Shown one piece after another: positions 16,679 to 25,102 of a DNA stretch of 64,000 nt. The position numbers and the translations under genes were made by a program. Source of the stretch: Agromyces mediolanus (GTDB taxonomy: Bacteria; Actinomycetota; Actinomycetes; Actinomycetales; Microbacteriaceae); NCBI RefSeq assembly GCF_023715325.1, contig NZ_JAMBNX010000005.1, positions 124,001 to 188,000 of the forward strand, in the 5' to 3' direction. Each line of letters opens with the position of its first letter. Position 1 is the first letter of the stretch. Under the pieces are notes generated by a model that did no database searches, was not told where the DNA came from, and saw only the letters and a program-made list of their open reading frames with translations.

Positions 16679-19240
16679 TCAGCGGAACAGGTCCGCGCGC
16701 TCGAGGTAGTCGCGGAGGTGGCTGCGCCGCTCGGCGCCGGTCTTGCGCATCACCCGGTGCAGGTGGCTCTCCACCGTGCGCACGGAGAGGACGAGCTCGT
16801 CGGCGATCTGCTGGTTGCTGAGCCCCGACGCGGCGAGGCGCGCGATCTCGCGTTCGCGCTCCGTGAGCTCGACGAAGAGGGCGCGGAAGCGGGTGGCGTC
16901 GTAGCTGCCGGGCACGAGCGACTTCCTGAGCTGCTCATGGCGCGCGGTGAGCTCGGCGGCCGACTCCGCCTCGCCGAGATCCCGGTAGAGGGTCGCCGCG
17001 CGGGACATGGCCGAGAGCGCGAGACCGAAGCGCCCGTCCCGGGCGAACATCGCGCCCGCCTCGGCGAGCTCCGCAGGATTCTGCGCGACGAGGGCGGTGA
17101 GGTAGCGGAGCAGGTCGCCGACGAGCTCACCCTCGACCGCGCTGATCCGCTCGCGGACCTCGGCCAGCCGCTCCTCGCTCGGATCGAGTTCGACGACGGT
17201 GGTGAGCGCCATCGCGGCGGCCAGCCGGGCCCCGCGTTCCCAGAGCTGGTTCGCGCTCTCGAGCGTGATGCTCGCGGCCCTCGCCTGATCGCCCTCGCTC
17301 GCCGCGGTCTGCATCCACGCCCAGCCGCGCGCCTGGCTCGGCAGGGGGCCGTCGGCGAGCGGGATGCGCTCGAGCTCCGCGTTGCGGGCCTCTGCGAGCT
17401 TCCGCTGCCCCCGCCGCGAGGCGATGACGCTCGACATGATCGTGAGCGCCAGATGCGCGAAGGGCGGGCGCCCGAGCGGCTCGCCGAGGATCGAGACGAC
17501 CTCGATCAGGTCCTCCGCGTCGCCGTAGCGCCCGTCGATGACCGCGCAGAAGACCGCCACCGCGCCGAAGCCGCGCATCCCGAGCGGGTCGAACCGTGCC
17601 CGCGACTCGTCGAGGGAGCGCACGGCGTGCCTCGCGGCGGTCGAGGTGTCGCCGCGGGCGATGAGGTTGCTGAGCGCGACCACCGAAGCGCGGAGGTCCA
17701 GCACGGGCCCGTTCAGCACCCGGATGGCCGCCAGATGCCGGTCGGAGTCGTGGAGACGACCGTGGCAGGTCGCGACGTACGCGAGGGCCCGGTGCACGGC
17801 GACGGCCACCTCGCCCGGCATCTCGGGATCGAACGGGTCGGGCAGCACGCCGAGGTCCGGGTCGCCGAGCTGGTCGATCTCGAGTTCGACGGCGCGCGCG
17901 AGCAGGAACGGCCCGAACTCGGGCAGCTCCTGGGCGGTGGACCGAAGTCGTTCCAGCGCCCGCTCGGGCTGGTGCCGTGAGTAGGCCAGATAGTCGGCCT
18001 CGGCCGCGCACCATCGCGCCCTCGCCTCCTCCGAGCCGGCGAACGACGGCGGCGCCTCGAGCAGCGCATCGATCTCGGCGGGGATGCTCGGGGCCTCGAG
18101 CAGCGTCTCCAGGAAGTTCACCGCCGACTCGGGAGTCTGCGCCTGCGCCCACTCGTTCCGGGCGACGAGCGTGCGGGTGCGCTGCTGCTCGTGCACGAGT
18201 CGGATGAACTGCGCGCTGTGGTCGTCGTCGAACGCCGTGATGGGTGCGTCGCCGAAGCGCAGGGTGTTCTCGGGATCGAGCGTCTCCTCGATCGCCTGCG
18301 CGAGTCGCAGCCGGCGGGCGGGTCGCGGTGTGTGCCGGAAGTACTCCACGAGGAGCGGCGGCTGGACGCTGACGAGCAACCGCGACCCCGAGGAGAGCAG
18401 CTCCACGAGCCCGAGCTGCTCCAGCGCCTCGAGGTGCGTCGCCGAGGCGAGGTGCGAGATGCCGGCCGCATCCACGACGCCGAGCATCGAAAGGGTCTCG
18501 AGCAGGTCGAGCTGGGCGGGTTCGAGCCCTTCGAGCTGCACCTCGACCAGCGCCGAGAGCGAGGGCGACCACAGGTCGTGCGTCGCCGTCCAGACGCCGT
18601 CGCGGGCCTCGAGCGCACCTTCGCGCGACGCGGCGTCGACGAGCGCGAAGGCGAGCCCGACGTTGCCGCCGGACTTGGCGTAGATGCGGGACAGGGTCGC
18701 CGCGTCGACGGGCGCGCCGAGTCGGTCGACGATCGCCAGCTCGAGCTCGTCGTACCGCAGCTGCGGCAGTTCCAGGGTGAAACTCGTCTCGATGGTGGAG
18801 GACCGCACGCCGGTCGGCGTGTGGCGCGCGCCCCGCCCCCGCAGCCGGATGATCACCACCGGCAGCCGGTGCCGGCGCTGCACGGCGCAGATGATCCCCC
18901 AGCTGACCTCGTCGAGATCGTCCCAGTCGTCGACGATGAGCAGCGAATCGTTCGACTGGAGCCGGTCGGACAGCTCCTGCACGACCGTGGGGATCGCCGA
19001 CGGGCGGCTGTCCTTCGCCGCGTCGATCCCCGCCAGTGCGAGCGCCATCATCGGGAAGCTCCGCAGCGAGGCGACCGCGCGCACGTCGACGACGTGCCAG
19101 GAGCGGTTCAGGAAATGGTTCCGCAGCCGCTCGGCGAACCGCGTGCGCCCGCTGCCGCGCGCGCCGACGACGTCGACGCACGCCCCCTGCGTGATCATCT
19201 CGGCGGCCTGAGCGAACAACTGGTCGCGCGTGCTCACCAT
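16679..19240 (-). CDS. LuxR-family regulator with AAA/STAND ATPase domain (LAL/MalT-like)
   Basis: An 853-aa regulator. The N-terminal P-loop is GARGSGRT (residues 26-33), with Arg where Walker A normally has Lys. SLLIVDDWDDLD (99-110) is Walker B. A helical, TPR-like sensor region fills about residues 230-780. The C-terminal LuxR HTH (residues about 788-845) contains ELTEREREIARLAASGLSNQ and LSVRTVESHLHRV. Such proteins switch on inducer and ATP binding. Placed tail-to-tail with the catabolic operon, it may control that operon, but this is only positional. ATG 19240 has a good GGAGGGGAG site. The Walker A Lys-to-Arg change may weaken ATP hydrolysis. Confidence 0.88.
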   Translation of the reverse strand: MVSTRDQLFAQAAEMITQGACVDVVGARGSGRTRFAERLRNHFLNRSWHVVDVRAVASLRSFPMMALALAGIDAAKDSRPSAIPTVVQELSDRLQSNDSLLIVDDWDDLDEVSWGIICAVQRRHRLPVVIIRLRGRGARHTPTGVRSSTIETSFTLELPQLRYDELELAIVDRLGAPVDAATLSRIYAKSGGNVGLAFALVDAASREGALEARDGVWTATHDLWSPSLSALVEVQLEGLEPAQLDLLETLSMLGVVDAAGISHLASATHLEALEQLGLVELLSSGSRLLVSVQPPLLVEYFRHTPRPARRLRLAQAIEETLDPENTLRFGDAPITAFDDDHSAQFIRLVHEQQRTRTLVARNEWAQAQTPESAVNFLETLLEAPSIPAEIDALLEAPPSFAGSEEARARWCAAEADYLAYSRHQPERALERLRSTAQELPEFGPFLLARAVELEIDQLGDPDLGVLPDPFDPEMPGEVAVAVHRALAYVATCHGRLHDSDRHLAAIRVLNGPVLDLRASVVALSNLIARGDTSTAARHAVRSLDESRARFDPLGMRGFGAVAVFCAVIDGRYGDAEDLIEVVSILGEPLGRPPFAHLALTIMSSVIASRRGQRKLAEARNAELERIPLADGPLPSQARGWAWMQTAASEGDQARAASITLESANQLWERGARLAAAMALTTVVELDPSEERLAEVRERISAVEGELVGDLLRYLTALVAQNPAELAEAGAMFARDGRFGLALSAMSRAATLYRDLGEAESAAELTARHEQLRKSLVPGSYDATRFRALFVELTEREREIARLAASGLSNQQIADELVLSVRTVESHLHRVMRKTGAERRSHLRDYLERADLFR

Positions 19241-19331
19241 CGACTCCCCTCCGTCCGGGAAGCGTCCCCCCGGAGCGCCGTGCCTGCATCGTACGGCCGC
19301 GGGAGGTCGGCGGGGAAGGGGGCGGTGGGCC

Positions 19332-19502
19332 TCATCGCTCGCCGGCGCGCACGGCTGCGCGGCGACGCTCGCGGGCCCGCTGCCAGTCCGCGTAGTCGTG
19401 GTCGCGTCCGAGCGAGCAATCGCACCGCAGCAGGATCGCCTCGCCGGTCTTCGGATCGACGAAACGCTCGACGTGGGGGAGCGCGAAGCGGGTTCTGGGC
19501 AT
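19332..19502 (-). CDS. Small hypothetical protein
   Basis: A possible 56-aa protein, acidic/basic mixed, with the phrase HVERFVDPKTGEAILLRCDC followed by a charged C-terminal helix. The two Cys in CDC could bind metal. Codon choice is G/C-biased as in real genes. A longer in-frame start exists at 19550. I do not recognise it; it sits between the LuxR gene and the VOC gene, all on the minus strand. Confidence 0.45.
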   Translation of the reverse strand: MPRTRFALPHVERFVDPKTGEAILLRCDCSLGRDHDYADWQRARERRRAAVRAGER

Positions 19503-19604
19503 GCAGCACAGTGTCCGCCGCCCCGGGCGCGCGACGTCGTCGTGCCGCACGGACTCCGGGACGCCGAGCGAAGAATGCCGTGGTCGGGCGCCGGGCCTCA
19601 GTAG

Positions 19605-20012
19605 TCAGCGGGCCGCCCGGCCGACCAGCTCCCAGACGACACCGAAGCGATCCTCGATCATCGCGTAGCAGCCGCCCGACCGCCCGGTCGGTGTGACCTC
19701 CGTGAGCACGACGCCGCCCTCGCCGAGCACGGCGGCGGCCTGGCCGAGCAACTGGTCGCCGAGCTCGAGCCGGATCGCGAGCCGGCGCCCGGTGCTGATC
19801 GGGAGGTCCGTGAGCGCGTCCGACATCCGGATCCGCTCACCGGCCACCGCGAGCTCCGCGACCATCACCCGTCGGCCGAAGCGGGGGCGGTCCCAACCGG
19901 GAGCGTCCTGGAAGCGGACGAGCCGCTCGATGTCGGCGTCGAAGGCGGCGACGTACGTCTCGATCGCCGCCGTGCATTCGTCGGTGAAGGTCAGGAGCGG
20001 GATGACGGCCAA
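19605..20012 (-). CDS. VOC (glyoxalase/PhnB-like) family protein
   Basis: A 135-aa protein of the vicinal-oxygen-chelate fold, PhnB-like subgroup, with two beta-alpha-beta-beta-beta modules: MAVIPLLTFTDECTAAIETY opens the first and RRLAIRLELGDQLLGQAAAV the second, ending in the typical YAMIEDRFGVVWELVGR. The start is TTG 20012, supported by GGGAG six bases upstream. Members bind or modify diverse small molecules; many lack a known reaction. Its stop overlaps one of three nearby TCAGTAGTC nonamers. Confidence 0.85.
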   Translation of the reverse strand: MAVIPLLTFTDECTAAIETYVAAFDADIERLVRFQDAPGWDRPRFGRRVMVAELAVAGERIRMSDALTDLPISTGRRLAIRLELGDQLLGQAAAVLGEGGVVLTEVTPTGRSGGCYAMIEDRFGVVWELVGRAAR

Positions 20013-20425
20013 ATTGATCTCCCAGTGCGGTCCGGTGCCGGGCGTCGGGTCGAACCGAGGCTATGCGCTGCACCACGGACGGGTGGGGCCGCGACGATCG
20101 TTGCGTAGTCGGGGCGCGCCCGGTTCAGTAGTCCCCGCCGCCACGGCGGTGGCGGGCGGGTCGGGGCTCCGCACCCGGGCCGGGCGCGGGGCGGTGCCGC
20201 GCGCCTCGCAGAAGTCGGCCCCGACTACTGAGAATGGCCGGCTGCGCCACTGAAGCCCGGACGGCACCCGGTGCGCGCCTCGATCGTGCGCGTAGCTTCG
20301 CTTCCGGTCGTGGTCGGGCGGCCCCCCCCCGACGCCCCGACCGCGAGCGGAGGGCCCGACGGCCCTGATCGGGCCCTCCGCGTCCCACAGGCGAACCGCC
20401 GTCACCATCCACCCGAAGGAACGAC
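20013..20425. other. 413-base intergenic region with inverted nonamers and hairpin
   Basis: No convincing gene. TCAGTAGTC at 20125-20133 and its complement at 20223-20231 enclose a GC-rich stretch; a third copy lies at 19598-19606. The stretch next to the adhesin gene holds a strong hairpin described separately. It must contain the promoters of the VOC gene (leftward) and the adhesin gene (rightward). Confidence 0.5.
20347..20381 (+). terminator. 13-bp stem hairpin in front of the adhesin gene
   Basis: GCGGAGGGCCCGA (20347-20359) pairs perfectly with 20369-20381 around a 9-base loop. It lies 44 bases before the adhesin ATG, so it would be in the 5' leader as an attenuator, or it ends transcription coming from upstream. 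No T-run follows. Confidence 0.55.
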
Positions 20426-21820
20426 ATGCTCACCTCGCTCCCCGTTGCTCGGCGCGCCCGCCTCGGTGCGCGCCTCCGCCCGGAGCGCCGCCGTCGCGGC
20501 GCGCGCGCCGCACTCGCCGCCGCGGCCGCGACCGTCGTGCTGGGCGCGGTCGGCGCGCTCGCCGGCGCGGCTCCGGCGAACGCGGAGCCCCAGGCCACGA
20601 TGAGCCGCACCCTGCCCGAGTACGCCTACTTCGCCTGGAACGAGGCAGGGACCGGCACGTTCCACGACTTCTGGGCGTACCTCTTCCCGTTCGACGTCGT
20701 CGACGACGCGGGCGCGACGACGACCATCCAGGTGTACTGCGCAGATCGCATGGTCGGCGTCGACCTCTCCGGCGCGCACCCCTACGCCCAGTCGTCGTGG
20801 GAGGACTTCACCGGGACCGGGTTCGGGACGAACGCCGCAGAGGTCCTCTGGGTGATCGAGCACGGGTACCCGACTCGCACGGGTGCGGAGGTCCTGTCCG
20901 CGGCCGGTGTGACGGGGACGACGAATCAGAGCTCCGACAAGATCGCGCTGGCCGCGACGCAGATCGCCATCTGGAACCTCACCAATCCCGAGGTCGCGGA
21001 CACCAGGTTCCCGTCGGCCGATTCGATCGCGGTGGCGGGCAACGCGGGGCACGCGACGCTCGCGGACTCCACCGCCATCCTCGCGGTCGTGCGCCAGCTC
21101 CTCGACTCGGCCACCGGCGACGGATCGCAGCCGGGGCCGGCGCTGCAGGTCGTCCCGCCGAGCGACGGCGCCCCCGTCTCGGGCCGGGTCGGGCCGTTCG
21201 TCGTCCGCACCTCGGCGAGTTCCGCGAGCGTGAGTTCGACCGCGGGCGTCGTCGTCGACGCGGACGGCGCCCCCGTCGCCACCGCGGGCGACGGCGACGC
21301 GCTCTACGTCCGGGTGGACGGGATGACCGTGGGCGACCCGGTCCCGCTCGAGGCGACGGCCTCGGACGTGCACGCGCGCGCGGGCACGCTCTGGATGCCC
21401 GCCGACGGCGGTCGCTACCAGACCCTGATCACGGCGAAGGACTCCGTCGGGTACACCGCGAGGGACGCGGCGGAGATCGCCCTCGAGGCGGCGGTGACCC
21501 CGAGCGAGCCGGCGGGACCGGGCGACGACGACGGCGGAGACGACGATGGCGGAGCGGTCCCGGGAGACGGCACCGGCGGCGACGTACCGGATGCGCCCGG
21601 CGACGGGGCAGACGTGCCCGACGGGGGAGCCGAGGCTCCCGGCCACGGCCCCGCTGGGCCGTCGGCGGCGCCCGACTCCCGTGCCGGCTCGTCGGCAGCG
21701 TCGAGCACTCCGACGCTGGCGCACACCGGGTCGGAGCTCGGCGCCGGCCTCGGCGCCGCCCTGCTCCTGCTGGTCGCGGGTCTGCTGCTGGCGCGCGGCC
21801 GCCGGCGTCGGGCCGGCTGA
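20426..21820 (+). CDS. Thioester-domain (TQXA) cell-wall adhesin with LAxTG sorting signal
   Basis: A 464-aa exported surface protein. An Arg-rich n-region and hydrophobic core form a signal peptide with likely cleavage after AANA-type residues near 53. Residues 60-215 form a TQXA thioester domain: Cys105 in IQVYCADRM and Gln179 in AATQIAIWN would make the internal Cys-Gln thioester that lets such adhesins bond covalently to host or surface amines. A beta-rich domain follows, then a Gly/Asp/Pro-rich spacer, LAHTG, a hydrophobic helix and an Arg-rich tail, which is a sortase signal (LAxTG is read by class E sortases). GAAGGAAC precedes ATG 20426. No sortase is visible nearby. Confidence 0.88.
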   Translation: MLTSLPVARRARLGARLRPERRRRGARAALAAAAATVVLGAVGALAGAAPANAEPQATMSRTLPEYAYFAWNEAGTGTFHDFWAYLFPFDVVDDAGATTTIQVYCADRMVGVDLSGAHPYAQSSWEDFTGTGFGTNAAEVLWVIEHGYPTRTGAEVLSAAGVTGTTNQSSDKIALAATQIAIWNLTNPEVADTRFPSADSIAVAGNAGHATLADSTAILAVVRQLLDSATGDGSQPGPALQVVPPSDGAPVSGRVGPFVVRTSASSASVSSTAGVVVDADGAPVATAGDGDALYVRVDGMTVGDPVPLEATASDVHARAGTLWMPADGGRYQTLITAKDSVGYTARDAAEIALEAAVTPSEPAGPGDDDGGDDDGGAVPGDGTGGDVPDAPGDGADVPDGGAEAPGHGPAGPSAAPDSRAGSSAASSTPTLAHTGSELGAGLGAALLLLVAGLLLARGRRRRAG

Positions 21821-22270
21821 CCGCTCGCCTGCCGTCGGAGCGCACCCTCATCCTGCGACGGCGAGGAATCGTCACGATGCGATAGACTTCGCGAGCAGTT
21901 CTTCCGGGTGCGCGCGCCGGCCGTCCGGCTCGTCGTTTCGAGTCCCGCCCGCCGCCCCGGTCTCCCGTCCGTCGCTTCCGCGAGGGGCGGGATTCTCGCT
22001 GTTCGGTGGCTCTGCTGCCCCGGATTCTCGGGCTTTGCCCCCCGTTTTGGGTGGATTCTCGACGATTCGGGCGTGGGGGCGCCGATAGGCTCGATTTGTC
22101 TGATTCCCGTGAACGAGAGTCTGGATATGAGGGGTGCGTTTGTCGGGGCCACCCCGGCACCAACACTCCGGGCACACTCCCTGCGGCGTCGCACGGCGGC
22201 CCCGGAATGCGCCGGTCGTGAAAGTCACGTCCGGCTGAAGAGCGAGCGTTCGGGCGCATCGGCTCCGGCC
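21821..22270 (+). promoter_or_regulatory. Intergenic leader with three phased GGATTCTCG repeats
   Basis: This 450-base stretch has lower GC3 bias than the genes around it. GGATTCTCG occurs at 21990, 22022 and 22053, spaced 32 and 31 bases (three helical turns), like a phased binding array. A TAGACT box at 21883-21888 could be a -10 element. An in-frame ATG at 22127 continues into the next gene, but codon use in between looks non-coding. Confidence 0.45.
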
Positions 22271-23593
22271 GTGCGTGCCGAGGTCGGGGGCGGGATCGAG
22301 ACCGCCGCAGACCCGCTCGCCGAGATCGCCCTGCGTTCCACCCGCGCCCTCCGCCGAGTGTTCGTGATGGGCATCGCCCTCGCCTTCGGCATCGTCTTCG
22401 CCCGGCTGCTGAGCGTCGAGGGCCGGGGCCTCGGCTTCGACGCGTCGGGGCACGGGCTCGGCGGGTGGGACACCCCGGACGCCGCGGTCATGCCGCTCGC
22501 CGCGCTCGGCGCGATGGCCGTCGCGATGCTGCTGCTCGTCGTCTCCGCCTCCGAGGAGCGGCTCGCCGCGGTGATGCGCTTCGGCCTCCCCGGCTTCGAC
22601 GATCGCGCCAGGGCGATCGCGAACGGCATGGTCTGGGCCGGGATCGCCCTGCTCGCCGTGCACTTCGCCGCGCCCGCCTTCGAGTGGATGCCGGGCGGGC
22701 ACAAGGCGGCCGGCGTGCTGCTCGGCACCGTGCTCGGAGCAGGCACCGCCCGCCTGCATCACCAGGCGATCAGCCACGAGGCGTACCGCACCTTCAACCT
22801 CGTCTCCATGCTGCTCGCGGCCGGCAGCCTCGGCGCCATGTCGATCACCCCCACGGGCGAGTGGTGGACCCTGAACTTCAGCACCCTCGGCACGAGCGAC
22901 GACCTCGCGGCGGCGAGCTTCAACGTGGGCATCGTCATCGCGGGGCTCGGCATGGCCGTGCTCGGGCCGGCGCTCACCCGGGCGCTCGGCGAGGCGCGAT
23001 TCGCGGTGCGGCGCGGCGGGCTCGGCGCCGCACGAGCGCTGATCGCGGTGATCGGCGCGAGCCTCGCCGGGGTCGGCCTCGTGCCGATCGACACCGACAC
23101 CCTGCTGCACAATGTCTTCGCCTGCGCCGCCGCGGCCGGGTTCGCCGGGCTTGCCGGCTGCGTCCGGCTCTTCGCCAAGCGGATGCCGCGCACCCTCGTC
23201 GTGCTCTCCTACGCGTTCCTCGCGCTCGAGATCGCCGCGATGTTCGCGTACCAGGTGATCGGGCTGTTCAACCTGACGGTGTTCGAGATCGTCGCGTTCA
23301 CCCTGGTCTTCGCCTGGCTGATCGCGCTCGTCGCCACCACGCACGCGCACCCGCAGGCGGAGCCGTCCGACGTCGGCGTCGTCACGGGCGCTGTCTCGGC
23401 CCGCGCTCACGCCGTGCACCGCCGCCGTATCGCGCCCGCCGGCTCGGCCGCGCTCACCCGCCCCGCCGGTCGCGACGAGGAGGCCCGCCTCCGCGGCCCG
23501 GGCTCGCACGGCTCGGACCGCCTGCGCCGGCTCGGACTGCGCGGGACGGATGCCGCGGCGGACGACCCCCCGGACCACGCGGCACTCGTCTGA
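22271..23593 (+). CDS. Multi-pass membrane protein (DUF998-like)
   Basis: A 440-aa integral membrane protein with about eight hydrophobic segments between residues 30 and 370 and a long Arg-rich cytoplasmic C-terminal tail. It resembles the poorly characterised DUF998 group, though I am not certain. The start is uncertain: I chose GTG 22271 because G/C-rich third positions begin exactly there; ATG 22127 (48 residues longer) and ATG 22369 are alternatives. Motif-like parts are MPGGHKAAGVLLGTVLGAG and FNLVSMLLAAGSLGAMSITP. Function unknown. Confidence 0.7.
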   Translation: MRAEVGGGIETAADPLAEIALRSTRALRRVFVMGIALAFGIVFARLLSVEGRGLGFDASGHGLGGWDTPDAAVMPLAALGAMAVAMLLLVVSASEERLAAVMRFGLPGFDDRARAIANGMVWAGIALLAVHFAAPAFEWMPGGHKAAGVLLGTVLGAGTARLHHQAISHEAYRTFNLVSMLLAAGSLGAMSITPTGEWWTLNFSTLGTSDDLAAASFNVGIVIAGLGMAVLGPALTRALGEARFAVRRGGLGAARALIAVIGASLAGVGLVPIDTDTLLHNVFACAAAAGFAGLAGCVRLFAKRMPRTLVVLSYAFLALEIAAMFAYQVIGLFNLTVFEIVAFTLVFAWLIALVATTHAHPQAEPSDVGVVTGAVSARAHAVHRRRIAPAGSAALTRPAGRDEEARLRGPGSHGSDRLRRLGLRGTDAAADDPPDHAALV

Positions 23594-23695
23594 GGCATCC
23601 TGGGCGGCGACCGGGAATCCCCGCGCGCCGGACGCGTTGCACCAGAGGACGAACGCTGCGCACGATCGCGCGGCCGAGCGGAAGCGGAGGAACGC

Positions 23696-24004
23696 ATGAG
23701 CGAGGACATCCAGCTCGCGGAGGCGGCCGAACGGTCGCGGTACGAGATCCGGTCCGACGGAGTGGTCGCGGGCTTCGCGATGTACCGGCGCTCCGAGGGG
23801 CGGACGACCTTCACGCACACGATCGTGAAGCCCGAGTTCGAGGGGAAGGGCATCGGCAGCAGGCTCGCCCGCTTCGCCCTCGACGACACCGTCGCGCGCG
23901 GCGAGCGGATCGTGCCCGAGTGCCCGTTCATCCGGGCCTACCTCGAGCGGCACCCCGAGTACGCCGACTCCGTCGACCCGGTGGAGTCCGCCGGCCGGGC
24001 GTGA
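23696..24004 (+). CDS. GNAT-like N-acetyltransferase, short YjdJ type
   Basis: A 102-aa single-domain acetyltransferase of the small GNAT subgroup (YjdJ/Gtn-like). The acetyl-CoA pyrophosphate loop is seen as EFEGKGIGSRLARFALDD (residues about 47-64), and the family-typical VPECPFIRAYLERHPEY follows. Such proteins acetylate small molecules or protein amines; the substrate is not known. GGAGGAACGC precedes ATG 23696. Confidence 0.88.
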   Translation: MSEDIQLAEAAERSRYEIRSDGVVAGFAMYRRSEGRTTFTHTIVKPEFEGKGIGSRLARFALDDTVARGERIVPECPFIRAYLERHPEYADSVDPVESAGRA

Positions 24005-24343
24005 GCGCCTCGCCCCATCGCGGAGATCCGTGTCACGACGGGCGCGCGACGGCAGTCCCGCCTGGGCGTGTACCCCGTTCCGGGGGCGGCACGAGCCGCG
24101 CGGCGGGGATACGATTCACCCAAACCCGAGTCGGGAACCCGAACCCGACATGCCCGCCATCCGTGGTGGCCGCGGTGCGCCCTCGCGCGCCCCGCTCGGG
24201 AGGTTGCTCGTCGAGCTCAGTTCGGGTCGCTCGGCGGGGAGGGCCTCCCTGGAGGCCGCGGTGGGGCGGGAGGTAGGGTTCCCGCCCCACCGTCATTCGC
24301 CCGCCGCGCGGCCGGGCCGCCCGGGCCGTCCCGGGCCGGGCCG
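24005..24343. other. Intergenic region between convergent genes
   Basis: 339 bases without a convincing gene. It holds two stem-loops near its right end: GGCCTCC/GGAGGCC at 24242-24257 and the strong hairpin at 24259-24292. The left part is GC-rich and featureless apart from short CCCGA/TCGGG repeats near 24125-24150. Confidence 0.5.
24259..24292. terminator. Bidirectional terminator hairpin
   Basis: A perfect 13-bp stem (CGGTGGGGCGGGA) with an 8-base loop, 51 bases after the stop of the minus-strand MarR gene and downstream of the plus-strand GNAT gene, so it can serve both. Confidence 0.7.
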
Positions 24344-24829
24344 TCAGGCCTCGTCGCCCTCGTCGTCCGGTGGGATGACGGGTGCACCGGCCTCGGCGGC
24401 ACCCAGGCGAAGGCGGGTGGTCAGTCGGATCAGCGTGCGCAGCTCATCCTCGTCGAGGGACGCGCCCATGTGCTCGGTGATCGCCTGCATGTGCTCGACC
24501 GCGACGCGGCGGAACAGATCGAACCCCTCCGCGGTGATGGACACGATGGTGCCGCGGCCGTCGTCGGGGTCCTCGCTCTTGCGGAGCAGCCCGCGAGCGG
24601 CGAGTCGGTCGACGAGCCGGCTCACGCTCGGCTGCGTGATGAGGACCGAGCGGTTCAGCTCCTTCAGCCGGAGCCGCCGGCCCGGGGCGCGGGAGATGTT
24701 GAACAGCACGTCGTACTCGTTCATCGAGATGGTCGAGGACGGGAAATCCCGCTGCAGGGCCCGCATCACGGTCACCTGCGCGCGGAACAGCGACTCCCAG
24801 GCCGCGACGGTGAGCTGCCGGTCGACCAC
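24344..24829 (-). CDS. MarR-family transcriptional regulator
   Basis: A 161-aa winged-helix regulator. The N-terminal dimer helices are followed by the HTH LRLKELNRSVLITQPSVSRL (residues about 53-72) and the wing SEDPDDGRGTIVSITAEG (residues about 83-100). It starts at GTG 24829 with AAGGGAG six bases upstream. No co-transcribed target gene is visible; the upstream side is the accessory island. The ligand and regulon are unknown. Confidence 0.88.
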   Translation of the reverse strand: MVDRQLTVAAWESLFRAQVTVMRALQRDFPSSTISMNEYDVLFNISRAPGRRLRLKELNRSVLITQPSVSRLVDRLAARGLLRKSEDPDDGRGTIVSITAEGFDLFRRVAVEHMQAITEHMGASLDEDELRTLIRLTTRLRLGAAEAGAPVIPPDDEGDEA

Positions 24830-24890
24830 GTGGTGCTCCCTTCATCAGCGCGTGCGCGCGCTACCCAGAATAGGGGCCCCAGACACGGTT

Positions 24891-24924
24891 GAGGGCCGGT
24901 CGTAGAGGCTGACGACCGGCCCTC
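24891..24924. terminator. Terminator-like hairpin at the island edge
   Basis: GAGGGCCGGTCGT (24891-24903) pairs perfectly with 24912-24924 across an 8-base loop. It lies just upstream of the MarR gene and downstream of nothing intact, so it may be the terminator of a gene that the island has displaced or lost. Confidence 0.6.
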
Positions 24925-25057
24925 GCCCTTGCACCAAGAGTGTCCTGCAATCACATTCCGCACCGCCCGCCACAGCAAACGTGCGGTGCGATACCGAATA
25001 TATAACAGATAGATAACGGGCGCCAGAGCTGCCTGAAAATCTCTGGCCGCTCCCAGG

Positions 25058-25102
25058 CTGACCGTCGGGCGCGGAGGAGATCCGCGCCTCGGGAGGTCGA
25101 TT
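25058..25102 (+). repeat. 45-bp direct repeat, left boundary of accessory island
   Basis: 44 of 45 bases are identical to 27690-27734. It contains an internal hairpin GGCGCGGA-GGAGA-TCCGCGCC. Together the two copies bound about 2.6 kb of lower-GC DNA, like attL/attR or a duplicated target. No integrase gene is visible between them. An AT-rich stretch precedes it at 24991-25018. Confidence 0.85.

Noticed and set aside
22127..22270. 48-residue N-terminal extension of the membrane protein from ATG 22127
   Set aside because: Third codon positions there are not GC-biased and the peptide is Arg/Cys-rich without hydrophobic pattern; GC3 bias begins at GTG 22271.
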